Assembly (NCBI GenBank): GCA_003523055.1
Contig: DPHC01000014.1
Coordinates: forward strand, 46,433 to 110,432
Length of the DNA: 64,000 nucleotides
Direction of reading: 5' to 3'
From: Dehalococcoidia bacterium
Lineage (GTDB): Bacteria; Chloroflexota; Dehalococcoidia; Lucifugimonadales; UBA3495
Shown here: piece after piece, positions 45,877-55,063 of the stretch
Layout: the number at the start of each line of letters is the position of its first letter
How positions within the stretch are numbered: the first letter of the stretch is position 1
The notes under the pieces: model-generated
Seen by the model: only the letters and a program-made list of their open reading frames with translations
Told to the model about the DNA's origin: nothing
Databases searched by the model: none
Program-made: the position numbers and the translations under genes

Positions 45877-46845
45877 ATGAACGTGACATTAAAAATAAAA
45901 CGATTTGACCCTGATGGTAGTTCCACACAATCTTATTGGGAAGAATTCGCAGTTGACGTATTAGACAATGCAACAGTTTTGGATGCACTAATACAGGTTA
46001 GAGAAGAGAACGATGGAACGTTGAGTTTAAGATGCTCTTGCAGGAGCGCTATATGTGGTTCCTGCGCAATGCGCATTAATGGCCAAGGTTCATTGGCATG
46101 TAAAACTCCGGCATCTGATGCAATGATTGATGGAGTGATTACTGTTGAGCCAGCCGGAAACATGCCTGTTGTGAAAGATCTAGTAACTAATTTCGACGTT
46201 TTTTGGGACAAAATATATCAAGTAACACCTTATCTGCTTCCTGAAGGACCAGAACCAGAAGCAGAGTATATTGCCTCTAATGAATCGATGCTCCACCTTT
46301 CAGGAGTTACAGCATGTATCATGTGTGGTTCATGCGTATCAGACTGTACAGTGTTGGAAGTTGACCCGTCTTTTTTGGGACCTGCCGCACTTGCTAAAGC
46401 TTATAGATTTACAGCTGATCCGAGAGATGGCAATGAAAATGGAGTTTCAACTCAGAGGCTTAAAGATTTAGGCGAAAAATCCGGAATGTGGGATTGCACC
46501 AGATGTATGGCTTGCATAACCGCTTGCCCTAAAGGAGTTGATCCAATGGATAGAATTATGGCACTGCGAGAACAGGCCATGGATGCTGGATTCACGAATA
46601 ATAATGGCGCAAGACATGCGCAAGCATTCGTGGATTTGATAGGGCACGGAGGATCACTAGATGAGCTTAAACTACCAGTTAAAACAGTAGGTATGTTTAA
46701 TATCCCTGCTTTATTGTCTTATGTCCCAGTAGGCATTAGAAGTTTACGGCGAGGGAAACTTCCTAGTATATTCCACAAGAAAATCTATGAAGTTGAAAAA
46801 GTCACTCATTTGGTTAAAAAATTAGAAAAAGCAAATAAAGAATAA
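45877..46845 (+). CDS. sdhB: Succinate dehydrogenase/fumarate reductase iron-sulfur subunit
   Basis: The 322-residue subunit is longer than classical SdhB. The 2Fe-2S ligands are Cys55, Cys60, Cys63 and Cys75. A 4Fe-4S motif ACIMCGSCVSDC and a second cluster motif CTRCMACITACPKG follow. The last 50 residues form an extra basic tail (RRGKLPSIFHKK). The length and tail resemble non-classical (type E) enzymes. The ATG at 45877 is preferred (GAGGA upstream) over 45847, which lies inside sdhA. Confidence 0.94.
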   Translation: MNVTLKIKRFDPDGSSTQSYWEEFAVDVLDNATVLDALIQVREENDGTLSLRCSCRSAICGSCAMRINGQGSLACKTPASDAMIDGVITVEPAGNMPVVKDLVTNFDVFWDKIYQVTPYLLPEGPEPEAEYIASNESMLHLSGVTACIMCGSCVSDCTVLEVDPSFLGPAALAKAYRFTADPRDGNENGVSTQRLKDLGEKSGMWDCTRCMACITACPKGVDPMDRIMALREQAMDAGFTNNNGARHAQAFVDLIGHGGSLDELKLPVKTVGMFNIPALLSYVPVGIRSLRRGKLPSIFHKKIYEVEKVTHLVKKLEKANKE

Positions 46846-46879
46846 AAAATAATATAGTATTTTAAGAGAGGCGTTAACA

Positions 46880-47761
46880 ATGAAATTTGCATTTTATCCT
46901 GGGTGTGTATCACGAGGTGGATGCCCAGAATTATACGTAGCAGCTAATTTAGTATGTGATAAATTAGGTATAGAATTAGAAGAAATGCCCGGAGCGTCAT
47001 GCACTGGCGCAGGTGTTCTACAAGAAAAAAACAGATTATTGGGAGATGTTCTCAACGCTCGAACATTTGCTATGGCAGAAAAAATCGGTTCTCCAATAAT
47101 GACAATATGTAGTACCTGTCAAGGAGTGATGGCTCAAGCAAGATACAGGATGAGTCAGGACTCAGATTATCTTGCTGAAGTGAATTCACACCTGGCGGAT
47201 GAAGGACTTCATTATTCCGGAGATATTGAAATCAAACATTTGCTATGGGTATTGATAGAAGATTATGGATTAGACAAACTATTACCTTTAATAACTAAAC
47301 CTCTTAAAGGTATTCGACTCTCTCCTTTTTACGGATGTTATATTGTAAGACCTTCTGTAGAACTGCAAACTGATGATAATCCAGAAAGAAAAGTAGCGTT
47401 AGAGACGCTGATAGAAGCATTAGGTGCAGTTTTAGTGGATTTCGAAGGTAAGACTAAATGTTGTGGATTCCCAATTCTTACAATAAATCCTAAAAACTCT
47501 ATGTCTATGGTTGCGAAGCACACAAGTGATGTAAAAGACCTCGGAGCAGACGCTATGGTAACTCCCTGTCCTTTATGTCATTTGAACTTAGATGGTTTCC
47601 AGCCTAAGGCAGCAGCTCAGGCCGGGAGATCTATTGATATGCCTATCATACACCTTCCTCAAATGCTAGGAATGGCCATGGGTATCTCACCTAAAGAATT
47701 GGGTATGAAACGACATATAGTCAGTACTAGTAAATTAGAAGTAAAGCTGCAGAAAGCTTAG
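46880..47761 (+). CDS. sdhE: HdrB-like succinate dehydrogenase subunit (SdhE/type-E anchor)
   Basis: A 293-residue protein with two cysteine-rich CCG-type domains as in heterodisulfide reductase subunit B. The first has Cys9, Cys41-Thr (in place of the Cys-Cys pair) and CSTC at 77-80. The second has Cys153, Cys194-Cys195 (CCGFP) and CPLC at 230-233. No strong membrane helix is present. In archaea, epsilonproteobacteria and other groups this subunit replaces the usual SdhC/SdhD anchors and links the enzyme to the quinone pool. It follows sdhB after 34 nt, and no sdhC or sdhD gene is found. Stop codons overlap with the convergent aminotransferase gene. Confidence 0.88.
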   Translation: MKFAFYPGCVSRGGCPELYVAANLVCDKLGIELEEMPGASCTGAGVLQEKNRLLGDVLNARTFAMAEKIGSPIMTICSTCQGVMAQARYRMSQDSDYLAEVNSHLADEGLHYSGDIEIKHLLWVLIEDYGLDKLLPLITKPLKGIRLSPFYGCYIVRPSVELQTDDNPERKVALETLIEALGAVLVDFEGKTKCCGFPILTINPKNSMSMVAKHTSDVKDLGADAMVTPCPLCHLNLDGFQPKAAAQAGRSIDMPIIHLPQMLGMAMGISPKELGMKRHIVSTSKLEVKLQKA

Positions 47762-49068
47762 TAAGTCTTAGATAACTCTGACAAAGTAGATTCAATGGCT
47801 TGTTTGGTAACGTCAATGTCTTCCTGCGTGTGGGCCGCTGAGGGGTAAAATTTTTGTGGCCACGCCTTTAGAATCCCTCTATCTAATAACCCTGAGTTGA
47901 ATTTAGCTTGGAATATATTGTCATTAGACAAACCATCTCGGTAATTAGTAACTGTTTGATCAGTGAAAAAGAGACCAAATATTTGATTTTCTCCGCAAAT
48001 TTGAACCGGTATATTATAGGTTTCGCAAGTTGATGCTATAAAAGCTCTAATTTGAGCTCCAGTGTCACTTATCTTATCGTATATATTAGATTGTTTTAAC
48101 TCTTTCAACGTTGCGATACCGGCGCTGCAAGCTATGGGATTACCGTTTAAAGTACCTGTTTGGGTTACGAATCCATCAGATTCACTGGATATTTCAAATG
48201 ATGCCATAATTTCACTGTTACCAGTTACTGCGGCTAATGGATATCCTCCGCCCATTATTTTTCCAACACAAGCGAGATCAGGAGTTACTCCGTAGTATTG
48301 TTGAGCCCCACCGTATGCTAATCTGAAGCCTGTTACAACTTCATCAAAAATTAAGGGGATGCCGTGTTTTTTAGTTAAATCTCTTAAACCTTGTAAGAAT
48401 CCTGGTTGTGGCGCAATCACTCTTTGCAATGGCTCTACTATTACGGCAGCTAAATCATCCTTATGAGCTTCTATAATTTGAGCCGTCGTTTGGAGATCGT
48501 TGAAGGGAGCGGCTAGTACTAAATCTGATATAGCCCTTGGTATTCCTGCACTGTTTGCTTGGCTTTCAGGGTATTCTAATGAAGCGGTTGGGGTTACGCT
48601 CATAAGAGCATAATCGCTACTTCCGTGAAATCCACCTTCAAATTTTAATATTTTCTCTTTCTTAGTAAAGGCTCTACAAATCCTCATCGCTTGAAATGTT
48701 GCATCTGTGCCGCTTACTGTAAAACGTACTTTTTCAGCGCAAGGGATAGCGTCACAGAGCATTTCTGCTAATTCAACTGCTTTTTCATGCGTTGCAAAGA
48801 ATGTACTTCCAGATTCCACTGCTTTGATTACTGCTTCAGTCACAGCGGGGGAAGCATGGCCTAAAATCATAGGACCTGATCCCATCAACCAATCTATATA
48901 CTGGTTTCCACTGACATCCCATACTTTAGATCCTTGCCCTTTTTGCACTAGGAATGTTTGATGGTCTCCAACTTTAATATTTCCATTTGTACCATCAGGC
49001 ATGTATAGCTTGGCTTTATTGATTAGGTTTTCTTCTTGGTTAGTTGTGACCTTAGGTGATCTTTCCAT
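47758..49068 (-). CDS. Class III aminotransferase, glutamate-1-semialdehyde aminomutase-like
   Basis: The 436-residue PLP enzyme has the fold-type I features of glutamate-1-semialdehyde 2,1-aminomutases: IDWLMGSGPMILGHASPAV, FTVSGTDATFQAMRICRAFT, LKFEGGFHG, the Asp of PLIFDEVVTGFRL and the PLP lysine in VGKIMGGGYPLAAV. HemL proper would act in haem synthesis. No other haem gene is nearby and the N-terminus is extended, so a general aminotransferase or mutase role is equally likely. Confidence 0.87.
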   Translation of the reverse strand: MERSPKVTTNQEENLINKAKLYMPDGTNGNIKVGDHQTFLVQKGQGSKVWDVSGNQYIDWLMGSGPMILGHASPAVTEAVIKAVESGSTFFATHEKAVELAEMLCDAIPCAEKVRFTVSGTDATFQAMRICRAFTKKEKILKFEGGFHGSSDYALMSVTPTASLEYPESQANSAGIPRAISDLVLAAPFNDLQTTAQIIEAHKDDLAAVIVEPLQRVIAPQPGFLQGLRDLTKKHGIPLIFDEVVTGFRLAYGGAQQYYGVTPDLACVGKIMGGGYPLAAVTGNSEIMASFEISSESDGFVTQTGTLNGNPIACSAGIATLKELKQSNIYDKISDTGAQIRAFIASTCETYNIPVQICGENQIFGLFFTDQTVTNYRDGLSNDNIFQAKFNSGLLDRGILKAWPQKFYPSAAHTQEDIDVTKQAIESTLSELSKTY

Positions 49069-49072
49069 AACG

Positions 49073-50005
49073 TTAACTATTTTTCTCCATGACGTCTACT
49101 AATTCTTGAACACTGGCAATAGAATTGTCGAAAGCAATTTTTTCTTCCGCTGTTAAACTTATCTCTATAACTTTCTCAATTCCATTAGCACCAATTTTTA
49201 CAGGTACTCCAACGCATAGGCCATTAACACCATATTCACCTTCTAGGGACACGCATGCAGGAAGAATCCGTTTTTTGTCCAGTAGTATAGATTCAACCAT
49301 TTGTGTTATGGATGCTGAAGGAGCGTAGAATGCACTGCCGGTCTTTAATAAACCAACTATCTCAGCTCCACCATCTCTGGTTCTTTGTACTAAAGACTGT
49401 ATTGTATTCGCATCAAGCATCTCTGTTATTGGGATTCCTCCTATGGTTGTATAACGTACTAGCGGCACCATATCGTCTCCATGTCCGCCGAGTACATATG
49501 CTTGGACATCTTCTACAGATACGTCTAATTCCTGTGCTATGAAGGTTCTGAATCTTGCAGTGTCTAATACTCCTGCCATTCCTAGCACTCGGTTTCTAGA
49601 GAATCCGCTGACTTTCAATATGTTGTGCACCATAGCGTCCAAAGGGTTAGTAACAGGCATAATTATGCAGTTAGGGGAGTATTTAACTATCTCTTGTGTT
49701 ACTGCTGCAGTGATTTTCATGTTAGTTAGCAGTAAGTCATCTCTACTCATTCCAGGTTTCCTTGCTATGCCAGCAGTAATTACTACTACGTCTGAGTCTT
49801 GTGTGGCTTCGTAACTGTTGCTACCTATTATGGATGAATCGGATCCAATAACAGGGCCTGATTCTGCCATGTCTAGTGCTTTGCCTTGAGGTAAATCTTC
49901 TACCACATCTACTAAGACTACATCAGCGTATCCTAGTTGGTGGAGTCGCTGTGCAGTAGTAGCACCTACATTTCCTGATCCTACTACGGTTACTTTTTGT
50001 CTCAT
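49073..50005 (-). CDS. mdh: Malate dehydrogenase
   Basis: A 310-residue LDH-like malate dehydrogenase, NAD-dependent: VTVVGSGNVGATTAQRL at the dinucleotide site, the Arg-containing GIARKPGMSRDDLL loop that marks malate specificity, VTNPLDAM, and the catalytic His in LGGHGDDMVPLVRYT. It makes oxaloacetate for the TCA cycle. It is 4 nt upstream of the aminotransferase on this strand and 42 nt from icd; AGGAGAG precedes the ATG. Confidence 0.95.
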   Translation of the reverse strand: MRQKVTVVGSGNVGATTAQRLHQLGYADVVLVDVVEDLPQGKALDMAESGPVIGSDSSIIGSNSYEATQDSDVVVITAGIARKPGMSRDDLLLTNMKITAAVTQEIVKYSPNCIIMPVTNPLDAMVHNILKVSGFSRNRVLGMAGVLDTARFRTFIAQELDVSVEDVQAYVLGGHGDDMVPLVRYTTIGGIPITEMLDANTIQSLVQRTRDGGAEIVGLLKTGSAFYAPSASITQMVESILLDKKRILPACVSLEGEYGVNGLCVGVPVKIGANGIEKVIEISLTAEEKIAFDNSIASVQELVDVMEKNS

Positions 50006-50047
50006 TGATAGTTCTCTCCTTGTATTATTGTAAGTTTTAAGTATGAG

Positions 50048-52276
50048 TTATATTTGATCAAGAATAGAGTTAAGAGTGTCGCTTGGTCTCATAGCTTTAG
50101 AAATAAGTTCTTCATCTGGTAGGTAATATCCTCCGATGTCTATTGGTTTTCCTTGAACTTCTATTAATTCTTGAACAATGTTCTCTTGATTCGTAGTGAT
50201 TTCACGAGCAATCTCAGTAAAAATATTTTGAAGTTCAGGATCATCGGTTTGTCGAGAAATTGCTTGTGCCCAATACATAGCTAAATAAAAATGACTTCCG
50301 CGGGTGTCTAATTCACTCACACGACGAGATGGCGCGCGACTGTTTTCTAAGTGATCTCCAATAGCCGTATCTAAGGTTTCAGCTAGAATTTTAGCACGGT
50401 TATTGTTGTGGACAGCTGCATAATGTTCGAAAGATGCCACTAGTGCACAAAATTCACCTAATGAATCCCATCTTAAATGCCCTTCTTCTACGAATTGTTG
50501 GACATGCCTAGGCGCCGACCCACCTGCTCCGGTTTCAAACATTCCTCCACCTTCGAGTAATGGAACAACTGAAAGCATTTTGGCACTTGTGCCTAATTCT
50601 AAAATTGGGAATAAGTCAGTTAGGTAATCTCTGAGTACATTACCTGTAACGGATATGGTGTCTTTATTCTCTCTGCATCTTACCAAGGTATAATTCATAG
50701 CGTCAACAGGAGACATGATTTGGATGTCTAACCCAGTAGTGTCATGATTTGGTAGGTATTTTTTTACTTTTTTGATTTGTTCAGCATCGTGTGGGCGATC
50801 AGGATCTAGCCAAAATATAGCGGGAGTTCCAGTAATTCTAGCTCTATTAACAGCCAGCTTCACCCAATCCTCCATTGCCGCATCTTTGGTTTGGCACATC
50901 CTGAAAATATCATCTTTTTCAACTGCCTGTTCCATCAGGGTTGTGCCTGATTCATCTTTAACACGAATAATTCCCTTGCTAGGAGCTTCGAAAGTTTTGT
51001 TATGAGATCCGTATTCTTCTGCCTGTGCAGCCATAAGACCTACGTTAGAAACACTACCAATTGTTGCTGGGTTAAAAGCTCCATTTTTCTGGCAATCTTC
51101 AATGGTTGCTTGATAAATAGTTGCGTAAGATCGGTCAGGTATCATCGCAATTGTGTCATGTAATTCATTGTCAGGCCCCCACATACGGCCTCCGTCACGT
51201 ACAATTACTGGCATCGTTGCATCGATGATCATATCACTTGGTACATGTAAGTTTGTTATGCCTCTACTAGAGTTAACCATTCCAAGTTCGGGTCTTACGG
51301 TATATACGTTCTGAATGTCCGATTCAATTTCTTTACGCTGGGTTTCAGGTAAAGATTGTATTTTGGTATACAGCTCGGCAACGCCGTTGTCAGGATTTAT
51401 ACCTAACTCACGAAATACCGTAGAGTGTTTTTCTAATACGTCTTTATAATATATTGAAACACAGTGGCCAAAAATAATTGGGTCAGAGACCCGCATCATA
51501 GTAGATTTTATGTGTAATGAAAGTAAAATACCGTCATTTTTTGCATTTTCCATTTCTTGAGCATAGAATTTTCTTAGTCCGGTTACGCTCATGGCCGAGC
51601 AATCTATTATTTCATTAGCAACCAAAGATATATCGTCTTTTAGTATGGTTGTATCACCATTTACCGATTCAAATTCAATTACTCCGGAGCCTGATGTTGA
51701 AATTGTTACAGATTTTTCGGTTCCGAAGAAGTCGCCATCAGACATATGCGCCACGCGAGTTTTAGAAACTTTTGGCCAATCTTGCATCATTGAGTGTGGA
51801 TTCCTTTTACCATGAGCTTTGACAGCAGTTGGAGCTCTGCGGTCTGAATTCCCTTCTCGTAGTACGGGATTCACTGCGCTTCCTAACACTTTAGAATAAA
51901 CAGCTACTATGGCTCGTTCTTCTTCAGTTTTAGGTTCGTCAGGATAGTTTGGTATGTCATACCCTTTGTCCTGCAGCTCTGCGATAGCTGATTTCAATTG
52001 AGGTATAGATGCACTTATGTTGGGGAGTTTTATGATGTTAGCTATTGGCTCGAAGCAAAGTTCTCCGGCCATTGTTAAATAGTCGGGGATTCTTTGTTCA
52101 GTGGTAAGTTTATCAGGAAAATTAGCAATTATTCGTCCTGTTAATGATATATCCCATTCCTTTAATTCGATACCAGCATGTTTGGTAAATGCTCTAACAA
52201 TCGGTAACAATGAATATGTTCCTAAAGCGGGTGCTTCGTCAGTTTTAGTGTAAATAATATAGGATTCGTCTGCCAT
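50048..52276 (-). CDS. icd: NADP-dependent isocitrate dehydrogenase, monomeric type
   Basis: The 742-residue protein is the large single-chain IDH (the type called IDH-II), not the 45-kDa dimer. YIIYTKTDEAPALGTYSLLPIV at the start, DRRAPTAVKAHGKRNPHSMM, the MPVIVRDGGRMWGP segment, IPDRSYATIYQ and PRHVQQFVEEGHLRWDSLGEF are typical. It supplies NADPH and 2-oxoglutarate. AGGAG lies 8 nt upstream of the ATG. The upstream gap has a perfect inverted repeat. Confidence 0.96.
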   Translation of the reverse strand: MADESYIIYTKTDEAPALGTYSLLPIVRAFTKHAGIELKEWDISLTGRIIANFPDKLTTEQRIPDYLTMAGELCFEPIANIIKLPNISASIPQLKSAIAELQDKGYDIPNYPDEPKTEEERAIVAVYSKVLGSAVNPVLREGNSDRRAPTAVKAHGKRNPHSMMQDWPKVSKTRVAHMSDGDFFGTEKSVTISTSGSGVIEFESVNGDTTILKDDISLVANEIIDCSAMSVTGLRKFYAQEMENAKNDGILLSLHIKSTMMRVSDPIIFGHCVSIYYKDVLEKHSTVFRELGINPDNGVAELYTKIQSLPETQRKEIESDIQNVYTVRPELGMVNSSRGITNLHVPSDMIIDATMPVIVRDGGRMWGPDNELHDTIAMIPDRSYATIYQATIEDCQKNGAFNPATIGSVSNVGLMAAQAEEYGSHNKTFEAPSKGIIRVKDESGTTLMEQAVEKDDIFRMCQTKDAAMEDWVKLAVNRARITGTPAIFWLDPDRPHDAEQIKKVKKYLPNHDTTGLDIQIMSPVDAMNYTLVRCRENKDTISVTGNVLRDYLTDLFPILELGTSAKMLSVVPLLEGGGMFETGAGGSAPRHVQQFVEEGHLRWDSLGEFCALVASFEHYAAVHNNNRAKILAETLDTAIGDHLENSRAPSRRVSELDTRGSHFYLAMYWAQAISRQTDDPELQNIFTEIAREITTNQENIVQELIEVQGKPIDIGGYYLPDEELISKAMRPSDTLNSILDQI

Positions 52277-52333
52277 TAATATTCTCCTAGATTAGTACTT
52301 ATGCGTAACATTAATCGCGATATATTCATATCC

Positions 52334-52350
52334 GATTAGGTATACTAATC
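52334..52350. repeat. Perfect inverted repeat upstream of icd
   Basis: GATTAG (52334-52339), a 5-nt centre and CTAATC (52345-52350) form a perfect 17-bp palindromic site. It lies 58 nt upstream of the icd ATG (52276) and about 40 nt downstream of the yyaL stop (52393). Size and spacing suit a dimeric repressor or activator site, but no regulator gene is nearby and no T-run follows. Confidence 0.4.
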
Positions 52351-52392
52351 TGCCATTGTCGATATTATACAGCCGCTAGTAACAGTTGACCA

Positions 52393-54423
52393 CTATAGAT
52401 TTAATATTTGTTTTTGTAATAGGCTAGGATTATTAGTTGGAGACTGGCAAACATGGTTTTCGCACAGGAAAACTGTAGGTTTATTATCAATTAACGTTTT
52501 TCCCTGCAGCAACTGATAATCTTTTATATTATCTACATCAGATAATATAACTTTGTTGGGCAAGAAATTAGAGTGTAAGAGTTCAAAGAGGACATCAAAA
52601 TCTGAGCTCTTATCCCCGTGTAAAATCACGAACTCTTCTCCATGAGTAAGATACATGTCAAGGCAACACAACCAGGTTCCAGCTGCTGATGGAGCACGGT
52701 TCATAATTGGAACTATGCCTTTTAATGATTTTTCACTTATTGACTCATATGACGGATTACCTGTTAATTTGTACAATTTCAATAAAATTTTAGTAGCAGA
52801 AGATGCTCCGCAAGGTTGAGCATTGTCAAATATTGTTTTAGGTCTTGTTAAAATGATTTCTTCTTGAGAGCTTGTATCGTAAAAGCAACCATCTGATTCT
52901 TCCCAAAACAATGTACACATTAAATTAGCTATTTCAATGGATCTCTGTAAATACTCCTGGTCCAAAGTATTTTCATATAGTGTTAGTAATCCATCGGAAA
53001 ACAGAGCGTAATCTTCTAATGCACCATGAATTTTAGATACACCATCTCGCCAAATTCTGTTTACGTGACCGTTATCAAGTACCAGATTGTTTATTAAAAA
53101 CTTTGCGTTTTTTTTGGCTATTTCAAGATAATCAGGTCGATTTAGTACTGTTGCGGCCTCTGATAAAGCCTTTAACATCATACAATTCCAAGATAATATA
53201 ATTTTATCATCTTTAAATGGAGGTATCCTGTTATAACGATGTTTCAACAGAATTGAGTTCAGCTGTGAAATTTTGGCCACTGATATGGGATCTTTCTCAT
53301 TAGGGTCAATTTTTTTATCTCTGATATTAAGTATATTTTTGCTTTCAAAATTCCCTTCAGGGCTAATTTTGTAATAATCTGCTGCGATTGTTGCTAGGTC
53401 TTCAGGCAGAATACCTGTTAATTCATCAAAATCCCATACAAAATATTTCCCTTCTATTCCTTCACTATCTGCATCTTGAGAGGAGTAAAATCCTCCTCCG
53501 GAATCCAGCATGTCTCTTATTGTGTAATCAATCACCTCTGTAACTACAGATTTGTATTTTTCGTTCTTAGTTATTAAATAGGCATTCAGGTATAGCTGAG
53601 TTAATAAAGCATTGTCATACAACATTTTCTCGAAATGTGGGACGAGCCAAAATGAGTCGGTGGAGTACCGATGAAATCCTCCTCCAATTTGGTCATATAT
53701 ACCACCTTCCATCATGTTATCTAGGGTTTTAATTACCATTTCTAATGCCGACGAGTCCTTATAAGTTTTAAAATATTGTAATAGGAATTCTAAAGTCATT
53801 GGTTGAGGAAATTTTGGAGAAGAACCGAACCCGCCATTTTGGTAATCAAAATGTTTTTTTAGGGCGGTTGCTGCAGTTTTTAATATTTCTTCTGACAACA
53901 ATCCATCTTGAGTGGACATTGCCATGTTCTGTTTTATCTGTTCTGTTATTTGTGAAGTAACTTTTATAATTTCTTCTTGTTTTGTATTGTACGCTTGGGA
54001 GATTGACCGGAGCAGAGTTGGGAACCCTGGCATACCATGTCGATCTTCTGGGGGGAAATATGTTCCAGAAAAAAAAGGTTGTTGCTCTGGTGTTAAAAAT
54101 ACTGTCATTGGCCACCCACCACTGCCTGTCATCATTTGTACTGCTTCCATAAATATTGCATCTATGTCGGGTCTTTCTTCTCGGTCAACTTTTATATTGA
54201 TGAATAAATCATTCATAATAGAAGCAATCTGAGGATTTTCAAAAGATTCAGCCTCCATTACATGGCACCAATGGCAAGCAGAATACCCAATACTTAATAA
54301 AATCGGCTTCTTATCATTTTTGGATTTTTCTAAAGCTTCTGCCGACCAAGGATACCAATCAACAGGATTGTTAGCATGCTGTAATAAATAAGGACTTGTT
54401 TCGTTTATTAACCTATTTGGCAT
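52393..54423 (-). CDS. Thioredoxin-domain protein YyaL/SSP411-like (DUF255)
   Basis: A 676-residue cytoplasmic protein with a DUF255 thioredoxin-like N-terminal domain (PNRLINETSPYLLQHANNPVDWYPW, then SIGYSACHWCHVM with a CHWC pair) and a long alpha/alpha-toroid part similar to N-acylglucosamine 2-epimerase. The substrate of this widely conserved family is unknown. The ATG at 54423 is chosen because the family starts MPNRLI and GAGGG precedes it; an upstream start at 54465 is weaker. The gene is divergent from the UGA-containing thioredoxin gene at 54499, the closest redox neighbour. Confidence 0.88.
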   Translation of the reverse strand: MPNRLINETSPYLLQHANNPVDWYPWSAEALEKSKNDKKPILLSIGYSACHWCHVMEAESFENPQIASIMNDLFINIKVDREERPDIDAIFMEAVQMMTGSGGWPMTVFLTPEQQPFFSGTYFPPEDRHGMPGFPTLLRSISQAYNTKQEEIIKVTSQITEQIKQNMAMSTQDGLLSEEILKTAATALKKHFDYQNGGFGSSPKFPQPMTLEFLLQYFKTYKDSSALEMVIKTLDNMMEGGIYDQIGGGFHRYSTDSFWLVPHFEKMLYDNALLTQLYLNAYLITKNEKYKSVVTEVIDYTIRDMLDSGGGFYSSQDADSEGIEGKYFVWDFDELTGILPEDLATIAADYYKISPEGNFESKNILNIRDKKIDPNEKDPISVAKISQLNSILLKHRYNRIPPFKDDKIILSWNCMMLKALSEAATVLNRPDYLEIAKKNAKFLINNLVLDNGHVNRIWRDGVSKIHGALEDYALFSDGLLTLYENTLDQEYLQRSIEIANLMCTLFWEESDGCFYDTSSQEEIILTRPKTIFDNAQPCGASSATKILLKLYKLTGNPSYESISEKSLKGIVPIMNRAPSAAGTWLCCLDMYLTHGEEFVILHGDKSSDFDVLFELLHSNFLPNKVILSDVDNIKDYQLLQGKTLIDNKPTVFLCENHVCQSPTNNPSLLQKQILNL

Positions 54424-54498
54424 TTCGTTGTATACCCTCTCTAATGTATAATTTAAATATAACACTTTGTATATCTAATAGGCAGGAGTAGAACAAAC

Positions 54499-55053
54499 AT
54501 GAAGTCATTCTTTTTAATAATTTTGTTAACGGTGTGTCTTTCTTGTTCTGTAAACCAAAGTAAAACAAACACATCGGATATTCTATCAAACGATTCAGAT
54601 GAGGTAACCACTCAGTTCAATGAATCAGATATGATTATTGATAAAATAGATGATTTTTCTCTGATGTCAGCAACTGGACAAATAGTGAATAAATCAGAAA
54701 TGATGAATGAAGGACCGTTTTTTTTATTCTCAACCTCCGAATATTGAGGAACCTGTAAGCGCGAGTTACGCGCATTACACCCTATTGCACAGACTTACCC
54801 TGGGGTAAAAATATATGTCATTTCCATGGATTCAAAGGAAAATCTAGGTAAAGCGGATCAAAAGAGGATTGAAAAAGGATATACATGGGTGATGTATACC
54901 CCAGTAGCCAATGCTTTGGACGTTTTAAATATACATTCGAGATCGAACAAACTAGCTGTTAACGCCCAAGGTGAAGTTATTTATAGAGATTCTATAGGTA
55001 AGGGTAACGCTGAAGAATGGGAAGAACTGTTTCTGAGGTTGAGCCGGTCGTAG
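54499..55053 (+). CDS. Probable selenoprotein: thioredoxin-fold lipoprotein with U-x-x-C motif (in-frame UGA)
   Basis: The frame runs 184 residues if the TGA at 54745-54747 is read as selenocysteine. The N-terminus (MKSFFLIILLTVCLSCS) is a signal with a possible lipid-attachment Cys16. A thioredoxin-like domain follows: the strand PFFLFSTSEY, then U83-G-T-C86, then a helix RELRALHPIAQ and the strand VKIYVISMD. The UGA sits exactly where the first Cys of the CxxC redox motif belongs, and the reading frame stays open with thioredoxin-like sequence (KIYVISMD, LAVNAQGEVIYRD) to 55053. A 10-bp hairpin lies just downstream, and selA is present at 63321. AGGAG precedes the ATG by 10 nt. A nonsense mutation or sequencing error is the alternative; the exact position, the hairpin and SelA argue against it. 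Confidence 0.82.
54754..54779 (+). promoter_or_regulatory. Candidate bacterial SECIS hairpin
   Basis: TGTAA (54754-54758) plus GCGCG (54759-54763) pair with CGCGC (54769-54773) and TTACA (54775-54779), with one unpaired A at 54774. The apical loop is AGTTA and contains G. The loop begins 17 nt after the UGA codon, inside the range known for bacterial SECIS elements, which lie in the coding region. The hairpin is 10 bp and mostly G-C in its upper half. Confidence 0.75.
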
Positions 55054-55063
55054 AGGCTAGTTT

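Noticed and set aside
47758..49068. Firm assignment of the aminotransferase as HemL
   Set aside because: The family signatures fit, but there is no haem gene context and the N-terminus differs, so only class III/GSAM-like is supported.
54499..54747. The first half of the thioredoxin-like gene as a truncated gene or pseudogene with a TGA stop
   Set aside because: The downstream frame remains open and thioredoxin-like, the UGA replaces exactly one catalytic Cys, a hairpin lies just after it and selA is in the window.
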